From: Monocercomonoides exilis
Taxonomy: Eukaryota; Preaxostyla; Oxymonadida; Polymastigidae
NCBI GenBank assembly: GCA_001643675.2
Contig: LSRY02000003.1
Span: 541,001 to 605,000 of the forward strand
Direction: 5' to 3'
DNA length: 64,000 bases
The notes below the pieces were generated by a model. The model made no database searches, was not told the DNA's origin, and saw nothing but the letters and a program-made list of their open reading frames with translations. Of this stretch, positions 1 through 11,800 are shown in pieces; the stretch's first letter is position 1; each line of letters begins with the position of its first letter. The position numbers and the translations under genes are program-made.

Positions 1-546
1 TGGAGGAACTGTGGATTTTCCAGACAATAGCAGCAGTCTTGGAATATGAGCTGATGTATTGAAGAATTTGTTTATTCGCTCATCTTTTGTTAAAGTAGAT
101 ATTTGCTTATCTCCAAGTTGATTGTTCAAGATAAATTGTCTCATTGTTCTCAAAGTCCTATCCTGGTTATAAACTATTGGTGTTTTATTGGGCCGGAAAA
201 GCATGCACTTTGGGACTTGATACGTTTGATACATTTGTGCGAATTCTCTATAATGTTCAACGTTCATTTTTCCAACACGAATACCAATTGGTCGCATAGC
301 TTTTGCCAATTTATCAAGTTCCGGGACCATTTGATGACATGCTGGACAGTTTGTTATATAAAACACTTTTGATACAATGCAAAAAAAGCTTTATATGTTG
401 AATCACAGAAATAATCGCATACTAACAAAGTATGTGTTGTCATTTCCAAGTACTTCTTCCTTAAATAATTGCGGTGTGAGTTCAGCAATTGCTTGCGAAA
501 ATCCTATGTGTATTGAGCACAGCAAAGAACAAATAATGAAAATCAT
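1..546 (-). CDS. Protein disulfide isomerase / thioredoxin-fold secretory protein, 3' end cut by window
   Basis: Seen: two exons on the minus strand, 546-423 and 365 to the window edge. The 57 bp intron (422-366) starts GTATGC and ends AAG, and the phases agree (1/1). Exon 1 encodes a signal peptide (MIFIICSLLCSIHIGFSQA) and a short acidic linker. Exon 2 opens with a thioredoxin beta strand, then the active site NCPACH (CxxC is CPAC), a helix like 'MVPELDKLAKAM', and later the cis-proline segment 'YQVPKCMLF'. The frame stays open to base 1, so the C-terminus lies outside. Known: proteins of this fold oxidise or isomerise disulfides in the ER lumen; CPAC differs from the usual PDI CGHC. Inferred: an ER thiol oxidoreductase, possibly membrane-anchored further on. 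No KDEL or TM can be judged from this fragment. It is divergent from the B56 gene across a 542 bp gap. Confidence 0.8.
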
Positions 547-1088
547 TTGATCATGAGTATAACTTTTTAATTAGTCACTTGGAGCATATTGAAAGTCGCT
601 CTCATTTAATTGCTCTCGAGCACAGAAGAAGATCATAATCAAACGTTTCTTTCTTTATAACTGCATTTGGCGTTTGGCCAAACTTAAAAAGATATAGCAA
701 AATGAACAAGCCACGGGCTTCATTTATGTCTCCTCAAAGGGTAAACTAAAAATCTTATTGTGCTTTGTTTGCTTAAATATGAAATTTTGAAATATCAATT
801 TATAGCAGACAGGGGCCCCAGGTCAAATTATTTCAACTTCAGCAGCATCTTCTCAAATTGTAATAAATCCTCAAAATGTTCGATTATTTTAATTCATTTA
901 ATTGCATTTTATTTTAAATCATTTATATATGTTTGCATTTATAAAATAGTATACTTTAAAGCGACCTCCGGAACTGTTAAACGTCGGACAAGCTCAGCAA
1001 ATGAACTGTTTGAAAATTTGAAATATTTTTTTATTTGATGTTCATTCCTGCGTGAAAACAAAAAAATGTTAACGTTTTGATAGATCCT
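547..1088. promoter_or_regulatory. Divergent intergenic region between PDI-like and B56 genes
   Basis: An AT-rich stretch of 542 bp separates two divergently transcribed start codons, so it must hold both promoters. No TATA box, initiator or other named motif could be assigned with confidence. The small ORFs here (for example 760-1038) have no coding character. Confidence 0.4.
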
Positions 1089-4000
1089 ATGTATCAAGAT
1101 CAATCTCAGTCTATTCCATCTATTTTTCAGGGATCTTCCATTATGCCCAAACCATCGTTGCTGAATTCTGTTCACAAGCCAACCCAGCAAGTGGAGAAGC
1201 AACCAATTTCGGACATTATTGTACGAAATCCTTCCAAACTCAGACTCCTTCCTATTTACACACCAAAGGGTGTACCAGACACAAAACCTCAAATACAAGT
1301 GCTTCCTGCTTTTAATGGTTTGGCTTTTTTAAAAATTCAAGAATAACAATTTCTTTATATTCCCTCGAATGTTAATCATAAAACTGCTATTTTTCTCAAC
1401 GAAATATATTCCTATTGAATGATCTTTTCATTTTCTTTTCCAATTCTTTTCACATTTTCCACAATATAATCACAGAGCTTCCAGTTTCCGAGCATCACAA
1501 CAACTTCCTCGCCAAGCTTGAGCAATGCTGTGTGATCTGCGATTTCTCTCCCTGCCCATCGCCAGCGCAGCTCCTCGACCGCGACACCAAAACGAGGTAT
1601 CTGAAGGACATTGTGCTGTACATCACGTCTGGCAGAAGTGTGTTCCCTGAAAGCTGCTGGGGCGCCCTGTTGAAGATGGTCTCTACAAACATCTTCCGTC
1701 CTCTTCTGACAGTGGAAAAGCCGTTTGCATTGGGTTTGTAATGAAGGGGTTGTTGCATTGTGAGAGGGTGAGATTGGTGTCGGGGGATGATTTGAATGAT
1801 GGGTTAATGTGCTTTTTTCCGATTTGAAAATTTTTTTGCTTTTATATTTCACGATAAAAATTGCATTTCTCTTTAACTGTTAACTTTTTGATGCTTTTAC
1901 CTTCTTTTTTTGAAAATGTTTGAATATTAATTCTCATTTTTTCAACTCCAACTTTAACAATTTTTTCTTTCTTCTCCACCAGAATTCGAAGAGGATGAAC
2001 CACAACAAGATCCCGCGTGGCTGCACTTGCAGTACGTCTACGAAATCCTCTTCCGTTTTGTGCTCTCAAACGAAGTCGACCCGAAAATCGCCATCAAATA
2101 CTTCACCACAGACTTCATCGCCTCGCTCATTGATCTCTTTGATTCAGAAGAGCCGAGAGAAAGAGATGGGCTGAAATCCACACTGCACAGAATATACTCC
2201 CGCTTCTGGCCGCGCCGCCCGTTCATCCGCTCATCGATCTCGCACAAGTTCCACCGGCTGATCGACAACCAGATCCCGTTCAATGGAATAGCGGAGCTGC
2301 TGGAGATACTGGGCTCAATCATCCACGGCTTCGGGGTGCCGGTGAAGATGGAGCATCGACTGTTTCTACAGCACACACTGCTGCCGCTGCATAAAGTGTA
2401 TGGCGATGGGGGTGGTTTAAGTTGTGGTGGTGGTGGTGGTTTCTTGTGAAACAAAAGATGAGCTTGGAAAAAGGAACTTCGAAATAGATTTTATTCATGT
2501 TATATTTGAAATAAGTCGTTTTTTCCTCCTTTCTTTCTTTCTTTCTTAATTTTTACTCATTTTTTTCATGTAATTTTCATTCGTTCAAACTTTCCTTATT
2601 TAAAAAATAATAAAAAAAAACAACAGCCCCCAAATCACCTCCTTCCACGTGCAGCTGTCTAACTGCATGATCCTCTTCATCGAGAAGGAGACGAAGATGT
2701 CGAGTGTCATCGTCAACGCCCTCATCCGCGTGTGGCCGAAAACAAACTCTTCCAAACAGATCTTGTTTCTGAATGAAATCGAAGACATTGTTGATTCCCT
2801 CTCACTGGATGACTTGATGCCTTTAACACCAGTCTTGTTCAAGAAGATTGCAGAGTGCATCCAATCGCCTCATTTCCAGGTGGCTGAGCGAGCTTTGTCA
2901 TTGCTGTCTAACGAATACATCCTGCAGCTGATCTCGCAAATGAGGGCGACAGCGATTCCGCTGCTATTCATGGCGCTGTATGCGAACACGAAGCAGCACT
3001 GGAACAACTCTGTGATATCTCTCACGTTCTCGGCGTTGAAGCTGCTGATGGAGATGGATTCGAAGCTGTTCTCGCAATGTGCCACTGTGTTTAAGAAGAA
3101 GAACGAGACAGATTTTTCTGTGAGGATGGCACGAGATGTCAAATGGGAAACAGCAGAAAAGCTGGCAATGAGCAAAAAGGAAGAAATGAAGTGGAAGAGA
3201 GATGACAGAAACAATAAGATTAATCCAGGTGTTGTTACGTCGCCTGCTTCTGAGACGATTCTGTCGAATTCGTCGAGTGTTCTGTCAGACGCATCGGGGG
3301 AGTTTATCAATGGAGGTGGGGAGAAGGAAGGAGAAGTGAATAGAGAAGGGAAAACGGGAGGAGGAGGAGGAGGAACAGGAGGAAGTGGTGGTGGTTATGC
3401 AGGTGATGGAAGAAGTTTCAGTATGTTGATGCGAAAAGGAGTTGATGGGTGGATGGGTGAGTGAGATTGCAAATGAATGAAAGAATGCATTATTGAAATG
3501 CAATCATTGCTATTTTTTGTTGAAATGAAACACTGCAAAGAAAAATTTTTTGATTCAATTTTATTTTTTAAAGGAAAACATTAGAAAAGTGCCTTTTTTT
3601 TTCAAAATTATTTCTTTTTCACAATTCTTTTTTCATTACATTATATTTTCCAAATTTTTTCCTTTTTATTCAAACAGAAAACGAGCCAAATCCATCTCCT
3701 TCTTCATCTCCAGCGATTGTCGGAGCTTCGTTTTCTTCTTTTTCTCCTCCAAAATCATCTTCTCTTTCTTCAAAGGCATCTTCCACTGCTTCGAATAACT
3801 CCTCCGCCAAAGTGATTTCTTCATCTCCAAGTGCTTCTTCTATTTCTTCTTCGTCCACTTTTTCCCCTTCTTCTTCTTCTTCTTCTTCTTCTTCCTACTC
3901 TTCTTCTTCCTCTTCTTCCTCCTCCTATGTTTCCTCCTATTCCCCCTCTCCTCCAATCACATCTTCAAATGGCCTGCACATGCGCCGTGCTTCCCTCACC

Positions 4001-5868
4001 TCTGTCCCTTCAGACAATTCTCTTTCTTCCCCTTCTCCTTCCATTTCTCCTTCTTTTTCTCCTTCTTCTCATAACCCTTCTCCAAATTTAACCCCAAGAA
4101 AAGCTGCTTATCTTGTTTCTTCCCCCACAAAATCACCAAATTTTGAGAATTCTTCTTTGTTTTCATCTTCATCATCATCTTCTTCTCCTTCTCCTTCTCC
4201 TTCTTTTTCTTCTTCCTCTCATTCATCTTCATCTTCATCTTCTTCTTCTTCTTCTTCTTCTTCTTCAATTTCATCAGCCTCCTCAAAATCAACATTGGCA
4301 GCCTCGTCTGCATCTGCAGGCGAAAACATGCCAAACAACTTCACATCACCTTATGTATCCAACCAACCACACACACAACCACACACACATTCTTCTAATT
4401 CTTCTAATTCTTCTAATTCTCCTTCTCCTTCTTCTCATTCTCCTTCTCCTCGTTCTCTGTCTAATTCACAATCAAAATCACAATCACAATCATATTCGCT
4501 CACTCGTTCCTCTTCCCTCTCCTCATCTTCCCTCTCCCCCTCTCACTCACCAGCACATCCATCGAATAGCACACATTCTCTTCTCCTTCACACTCGAATA
4601 CGCTCTGCTCGCCTCTCTTCGCAGGCTGATCGAAATTTCGACAGCAACAAAACAGCTTTCCAGCCGTCTTCCCCCCATCCTCCTTCCACTTTGGCTGCTG
4701 TGTCTTCAGCACCATCGTTGTCTACTGCTTCTTCTTCTCTTTCTTCTTCTCCTTCTTCCCCTTATTCTCTTGTACAATCAGCTTCTGTTACTTCCGTTGC
4801 TTCTGTTGCTTCTTCTTCTTCTTCTTTGACAGCTGTTTCGTCTTCTCCAAGACGTTCTTCTTCATTTGTGCCATTGTCTACCTCTCCATCACCTTCTTCC
4901 TCTTCTTCATCGTCTTCTTCTTCTTCTTCTTCTTCTTCCATTTATACAAAAACTGCAACTACAACATTATCTTCTTCCTCAACCTCTTCATCTTCATCAT
5001 CATCATCTTCTTCTTCTTCTTCCTCCCCTTCTTCCTCACCATCACCCTCATCATCCCCACCATCATCATCAGTATATGTAACTCACTCTTCTCGCTCTCC
5101 CCGTTTATCCTCTTCTCCTTACGCCTCCCACCAAACTTCCAACTCTTCCTCGCCCCGCCTCTCAAAAACAGCCAAAACAACAAAAACAGCCAAGCAAATC
5201 AGCAGCACTAGCTCAGGTATTGTTGTGAGTGTGAATATGAATTTGAATGTGAATGCGAGTACGAATTTGAATGTGAACACTGCCACAAACAGCAGCAAAT
5301 TGTCGAAAAGTCCTCGTCTGACACATCCGACTGCAGAAGTTGCAGGGCATTTGACAGCTTCGAATTCTTCTTCTGTTTCGAATGTGACAAATGTTGCTAA
5401 TGTTTCTGTTATTCCTGTTAGTCCAGTTACGTCAGCTGCGCCTGGAACAATTGTTTCTGTGGCTTCATCCTCTTCTTCTCCTTCTTCTCCTTCTTCTCCT
5501 CTTTCTTCTGCTTCAACTTCTTCCTCTTCTTCTTCTCTTTCCTCTTCCCCAAACACTTCTGTAGCTGCATCCTCCTTCACCTCTAATACTCCGAACTCTT
5601 CTTTTCCGCCGGAATTCTCCGGCCGCCCAACAAACAGGGCGCCTGCTGCTTTATCTGCAGCGTCAACACCAGTTTCTTCTGAATCTCTTATCCCATCAGC
5701 ACCTCCGCTCTCTTTTCCCACTCGCCCTTCGTCTGGCCCGTCCACACGCCCTTCGCACAGGCAGATGGCGGCGGGCAATGGCAGAGGAGGAAGCGCTGGT
5801 ATGTCTGTTTGTCTGTAAATAAATAAATATATATATTACAAGGCCAATGGAGTTATTTTCATAGAGAG

Positions 5869-5913
<45 letters not shown>

Positions 5914-6046
5914 GTTCATTTACTTGAATTTGCTTGTTTTGTAATAATTATTATTGTTAATATTTTATCATTTGTATTTATTAACTCTTTCTTTCTCTTT
6001 TTCTCTTTCCTTCTCTCTTTTTCTATTTCTAGTAGTGAAAAGATGA
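1089..6046 (+). CDS. PP2A regulatory subunit B' (B56 family) with very long serine-rich C-terminal tail
   Basis: Seen: six exons fit, 1089-1317, 1476-1733, 1983-2397, 2627-3420, 3678-5798 and 6033-6046. All phases agree and the total is 3831 nt (1276 residues). Introns open GTTTGG, GTTTGT, GTATGG, GTATGT and GTATGT. Residues about 75-500 follow the B56 HEAT fold closely, with landmarks 'LFDSEEPRERD', 'LLEILGSIIHGF', 'WPKTNSSKQILFLNE', 'SPHFQVAERALSLLSNEY' and 'LKLLMEMDSKLF'. Exon 5 encodes about 707 residues that are mostly serine, with Pro, Thr, Asn and Ala. Known: B56 subunits (usually 450-600 residues) choose substrates for the PP2A core phosphatase. The start is the first ATG after an in-frame stop at 1053-1055; an extra upstream exon cannot be excluded because TTTTTCAG occurs near 1130. 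The final 14 nt exon is the least certain part. Confidence 0.88.
5872..5909. repeat. (GA)n microsatellite in last B56 intron
   Basis: A pure GA dinucleotide run of about 38 bp lies inside the proposed intron 5799-6032 of the B56 gene, followed by pyrimidine-rich sequence before the TAG acceptor. Confidence 0.9.
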
Positions 6047-7588
6047 ACGGCATTGTATATGTAAGTTAATTATATTTCGTTGAAATTAACTTACCCAGCT
6101 TATCCTTATGAATTATTTTTATTTTCTATCTATTTTATTATGTATAAATATAGCGTGGGTATGAGTTAAGTTATTTTCTTAATCTTCTTCTTCATCTTTG
6201 AATGGAGTATATTTTTTGTGTATGTCTTGTGAGGTCAGAAATAAGCAGATATTTGTCAATTTTCTTTTCTTTTTATTTTCAAATGTCATTTGTTGAATCA
6301 CACTAAAATTATTATGACCATCACGATAGAATATTTATTTTTTTGAATAAATTTCTGAAAGTATTTGCAAACGCATTGCCATTGTTATTATTTGATACTT
6401 TTGATTTGAAGCAGATAACAAGGCAATGAGAATTTTAAAAATTGGAGATTTTTTTAAAGATCATTTCAAAAAAAATTCTAAAAAAAAAAATCGATTGGTG
6501 AATTAAAGAATATATAACAAAAATGATTTTTCATAAAGTGTTTGGGTTTTATGATTATTGTCGATGTATATTACATTCACAGAAAATATGGTGCATATTT
6601 TATCTTGGCCTCAAAAATTAATCTCAACCCCTTTTTTTTGAAACTTATTTTAGCTTTTTTGATTTGTGAAAAGGCGAAAAACAAAAACAAATTAAATAGA
6701 CTTCTTGATATTTTTGTTTTTCAGAATTCTGTTGAAAAATTTTATGAAATTTTTATGTTCAAAAAAATAATCGAAATTTTCCTTTTTTGGACCCAGATCA
6801 AAGACTTGCTGATTATTCAGCAAATATTTCATACTGAACGTTTAAAGCCACAGCATCAGCATTCCACATTCATGTATTATTATTTTTTCTTGTTTTTAGC
6901 ATTATTAATTTTATTTTTGACCTTTTTTTTCTTATTTCACTGTTTTAGCTTAAAACACAATATTTCATTTAAACAAGTGTTTGTGTCAAATTTTATTAAA
7001 ATGAAAAAAATAAATAAAGTCTTAATTATCGTTTATTTGTATTAAGCATTGAAATGAAAAGGAACTTCTCAAAAATTTGTACTGATAAGCAAGTCTATGT
7101 GATTTTTTTGTTAATAAAATTATTAAACATATACAAACAAATAATTATTTTAACATACAAGAATCGTTTTATTTTAATAATGTTTATTTATCATTTCAAT
7201 AAATTTCAAAACAAATTTATATGTGTCCTTGAAATCGTGTTTTTTGAAAAAATGTGTGAAATGAGAAAAAGTGTAAAAAAAAACAAGTTGAGAAAGTTTT
7301 AAACAACTAAATTATATAAATAATAAACGATGTATTATGATTTGAAACCTAAAAACTTCTAATAAAAATTATTCGCTGGAAAAGCAGTAAGTCAATGATC
7401 AAAATACAAAATTATTATTATCCTCGATCTTTTTGTGAAACATGAAATATTGAAAAAAAAATACTGAAAAAGGAAATTAAAACATTTCAAACATTTCTAA
7501 TTATTTTTAATTTAGTGCAGGCTTGTGTAAAGCGAAAAGCATTACAAATAAAAAAAGGTCTTGATAAAATCATAGCCCTTATAAAAAT

Positions 7589-7590
<2 letters not shown>

Positions 7591-7628
<38 letters not shown>
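7591..7628. repeat. Homopolymer T tract
   Basis: An uninterrupted T run of about 38 bases. It creates a spurious lysine-rich ORF on the minus strand. Confidence 0.9.
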
Positions 7629-7629
<1 letters not shown>

Positions 7630-7936
7630 TTTGTTTGTTTGAATCATTTATTTCATTTTCATAATGTTCAATATTCTTTTCTGTCAAATATCGTATTTTT
7701 TTAATTTTTTAACTTCCATATTTTCGACATGGGGCAAAATTTTTGAAATTATGAAAAAAACTGAGATTTGTTCCAAACTTTTTCTGAAATCATTTCATAA
7801 TGAATCAATCGTAACAAAGCAAATTATTACAGAAATATTTGAAAATTGAGAAAAATATTCGTAAATATTGAATGAAACAAAATTCATGAAGCATAATATT
7901 TTGTCCCACGTCAGATTATAAAAAACTTGTATTTAT

Positions 7937-8197
7937 TTGTGTGATAATTTTGGAAATCATAATTTTTTCGGTGTGTCAGTTTTCAAAGATTGTCGGTTTA
8001 ATAAAAGAAAATTTCAATTCAAAAGTGAAAAAGCATGATAACTGTTTTTGAAAGCAAATCCTTTAACCGAATTGTGGATAAAAATGTCTTTAATAAGCAT
8101 TTTCACTTTTCAATGTTCATTTTATAATATTCAAGTGAAATTTTTGAACTAAAAATTTTGAAAGAAAAAATATGCTTTCAAAAATAATCACCCATTT
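7937..8197. repeat. Short inverted-repeat element, family A copy 1
   Basis: The left end reads like TGTGATAATTTTGGAAATCA (about 7938) and the right end is its approximate reverse complement, CAAAAATAATCACCCA (about 8180-8195). Similar paired ends recur at 15403-15660 and 16735-17090 with comparable spacing. The pattern fits a non-autonomous MITE of about 260 bp. There is no coding content. Confidence 0.5.
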
Positions 8198-8838
8198 GTT
8201 AATCATTTTCATTTTAATTTTATTAGTCAATAAAAAGAACGTGCATAAAAATAACTTAATTGCAAAATCGTCAGTCAGTTATTTTCAAAAAATGAAGAAT
8301 GTGAAAGAAAAAATTTAAAATTGATATTCTGACAAAAGCGAAAGATGAAACAAAACTGTTATTTTTCAAATACCATTTTTCTTATAATTTATTTTCTGAA
8401 TAAAAGTTTATTTAAAAAATTCACTTCCTTTTATAAAGTGAGATTTTTTTGGAAAAAATTTTATTCAATTATGGTGAAGCTTTGATCAAAAAAGCTAAAG
8501 ATATTTAAACTGTAATTTATTATTTAAATTTCAACAAAAAATGATAAATATCACAAATAAATTAAATTTGACTAATTGTTTTTCAAGTGATTAAATCACA
8601 GACTATTCGGTATTCTTTTTTTAAAGTCTTGAGTTTTATTTCATTTCATGATGACACCTTTTCGCATCTTTTTTTGCATTGTTTTTTATGGGGCAAAAAA
8701 AATATCAAAAGAATTTTACATTCAGTGCTGTTTACAATTTTCTTTGAAAAGAAACCAAAACAGTTTTGCGTATTTATTTATTTCTGTTGTTCAAAATTTT
8801 AACAACAAAATTTTTATTGTTATTTTTAGGAACAAGTT

Positions 8839-11800
8839 ATGAGTTCAAAAGATGTACAATCTGTTTCAAGCTCCATTGTCGCAGAAAGAAATGCTGTTCC
8901 TTACGCACGATTTAATGTTTTCGATCATTTGTTTGGACTATCATTTATTTATTGTTTTATGAACATTTTAATTGAATTTCTCATGTTTTAGGTTGTTTTC
9001 TTTTTTTCATCCTTATAAATTGGTTTGCAATGCTTTATATTGTTGAGTTTTTTCATAAATATTTTTTAAATAGCATTCAAGGCAAATATCGGATTCAGTG
9101 ATTATTGGAATTTCAATTTTGCTTGCTTTCCAATATGTTTTCGTTCCCCTTCGAAGAACTGATATACCTTTTCTGCACTTTACGGATGTATACCGAAAAA
9201 TTGGGTATTAAATTTATTTATTGTTTGATTTCAAACATTTGCTCCATTAGATTATATTTCGACCCTTCGTTTTATTCACCAACTTTTTTATCATTTGTAA
9301 TTTTCTTTGCACTAATGGGAACAGCTTTGATTCTTACTGTTGCACTTGGAGTTATTGTTTGTCTACTCGCAAAAAGAGAAGGAGGAGCACCCACTGCCCT
9401 CCATTACGTTAGCGATAAACTTGGAATGCTCGTATCAGTTACATTTGTTGCACCTTTCTGCATTGTTTTTTCAAAGCCTTGGGCATGTCTAATTCAGGAG
9501 GCTGTATCTCCAATAAGTGAGAACAACAATTTTACGTATTGCAACCCAACTGCTCGCATTCCTCTTCTTGTTTTTTCAGCCATTTTCCACATATCTCTAT
9601 TCGTATTTTCTGGATTATATCGATGCTTGATCTTCAATGCAAACTTGCGCTCGGCAAATCTCAACAGCACACGATGGGGCGCAACCACGTGCTTTGCCCA
9701 ATCTTTGGCTTATCTCAGTTCCTTTCTTGTTACAATTCTCATCGAGTTCCATCCAACAGTATCTGCTGTTATCCACACAGCAGTCTTTGCTATCCTTATG
9801 TGCTTCGAGGTCATTGTCCTTCCGCAGACAACGCCTCACTCCAACTCTTTGTTTTCGGCAATTTATGGAGCAGCCTTTGGATCGGGGATTGTGTCGCTTT
9901 TGATGCCATTTTGGAACACTCTCGCAGCAAACAGCACATCTGAAGGCAATAAGCCTCTGACTGTTTTGAGTGTCATATTCTTCTACGTGTCGTTGGTTGT
10001 TATCTGCGCAGTTTTTGCTGTATGTGCTGGACTGTTAGCATTCATACGGCACAGAAGACTTGCTCTTATCAAGCCTGTCTATTCACTTTCTGAGCAGCAT
10101 TCCAAGACTCTTCCTCATGAAGCTAATGCTACATATGATTCTTCGTCCCAGCGCAATCAGCTGGCACCTTTCAAGCACAATAAAAATATCATGAAGAACA
10201 AGAAGAAAGAAAGTAGCTTCAAAAAAAAGCCAATTGGCCTTCAAATTGTTATTGACGGTGCAGTTGTTACACATTTATTCAGCTCAGATGTTATGCCTCT
10301 ATCTCACTCGCAATCACACTTGCATTCTTTACCCTCTTGCCAATCTCCAAGCGCCTCTTCACACACACAGGTTGCTTCTTCGCCTTCTCAAAGCATCCAT
10401 TTCTCCACTCCCACTCAAATGTGCACACCGCAACGAATTTCATCATCTTCTACGCCTTTGCCATCATCATTGCCTTCATCCACAACTTCGCCGACTCCTT
10501 CGGTCTCGTCTTCTTTGTGCCCTTTGCCTGCTCGTAATATTGTTTCCTCATCGAGCAACCCTTCCTTCGACTCAGTCTCTCCTTTCATTGCAAACCAAGT
10601 CGGAATCATCAAAGCCATCCTGCGTTCGATCAGCAGTCCGTCTGCAATTTGGACTAAGATCAGCTTTTTGTCTGATCCAACATTCCGAAATCGACAGGAT
10701 GTGGTTGAGTTTGTGGACAATCTGTTCATCGCAGCGCTGAAAAAGGAGAAGTTCAGCGCGCGTTCTGATCTGATAGTATCGTACTCTCTTTTCCTCTCCT
10801 CCTTCATGAGCATCCTCCGCCGCCCGAACGCCCTCGCCACACAGCTGCAGCGCGCCTGTGAACAGTTCCCCAGCTGGGTTGATCGCTGGATGATATACGT
10901 GAAGTCGAAGGAGATGGAAGCGCTCATCCGGCAAAGAGAAAATTTCACTGGAACAGAAGGCGCCATTGGCAAAGGAAGAGGCTTCTCAGAGTTTGGCAGC
11001 AGTGCATCGTTTGTGTCTAACTCTTTTAACATTCGCATCCAGCTGCAACAGGCGGCGAAGAACGACGAGTTCAGCAAAGCGCACATGTTGCGCGTGTGGT
11101 CGCTTTTGTCACGGCGTTCAGTTGACATGCCAAAAGTGATGAACCACATCGTCAAAGCGCTGAAGTATGCACGCGATTCAGAGAACATTTATGTGCGTCT
11201 GTTGGAGCAGTCACCAGACAATCCGAATGTGATGCGGCGGCTGGCTTTGGTGCTGAGAGACGTCTACTCTGATGATGAGACAGCAAACAAGCTGCTACAC
11301 GAGGCAGATGAGCTGGAGGAGACGAATGACATGGAAGAGCTGCTGTCAGTGGGAAACAACGAGGACAATGAACCACTGCCAACAGCTGACGGAGAAGGAT
11401 TGGAGAGCACGTGGGGAAGCGGGGCAAGTGGAAGTGCGAATGACGCAGACGATAACAGCGATGGGGAAGGTGAAAGAAAAGAAAAGCAAGGAAAGAATGC
11501 AACAAATGGAATTTCAGTGAACTTTGGGAGTGGAGCTTTGAAAAACAAAAGTCAGTCCACGCTAAATGGCAAGTTGTCGAATTCTCCTTCTCAAGAAAAC
11601 ACCATAGCCGACGGAGTGCATCAGAATGGACATGACAGAAAATTGAGGAAGGCGAAAAGAGGGGAGCTAAAGAGAAAAGAGAAGGGAAGCACCCGACGAT
11701 CAAAAAAGAACTGGCTTGACATACTCACAAAAGATGAAAAAGAAAAATCAAAAATAATATTGAAGGCGTTAGTGCCAATTTTATTGAATGGAATCGGAAT

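Larger units (their letters stand above)
6047..8838. other. AT-rich intergenic region
   Basis: About 2.8 kb of very AT-rich sequence. The open frames here (for example 6542-7045 and 7054-7302) are Phe/Ile/Lys/Leu-rich, as random AT-rich DNA produces, and show no protein family. The stretch includes a T tract near 7591-7628 and one inverted-repeat element at 7937-8197. The last few hundred bases must carry the promoter of the hemerythrin receptor gene. Confidence 0.6.

Noticed and set aside
939-1298. Minus-strand ORF of 119 codons
   Set aside because: It overlaps B56 exon 1 antisense and has no recognisable family; the plus strand continues into a clear B56 gene.
3996-5778. Long minus-strand and alternative plus-strand ORFs (for example 5119-5778 minus)
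   Set aside because: Shadows of the serine-codon repeats in B56 exon 5. Their Glu/Lys or Leu composition follows from the repeat.
6542-7302. Two ORFs of 167 and 82 codons
   Set aside because: Phe/Ile/Lys-rich chance frames in AT-rich DNA. The apparent TM-like stretches come from T-rich codons.
9105-9204. Start of the receptor at 9105 in the long frame
   Set aside because: The first 33 codons of that frame lack an in-frame ATG at 9105 and are out of phase with the better hydrophobic reading; a 46 bp intron explains the switch.
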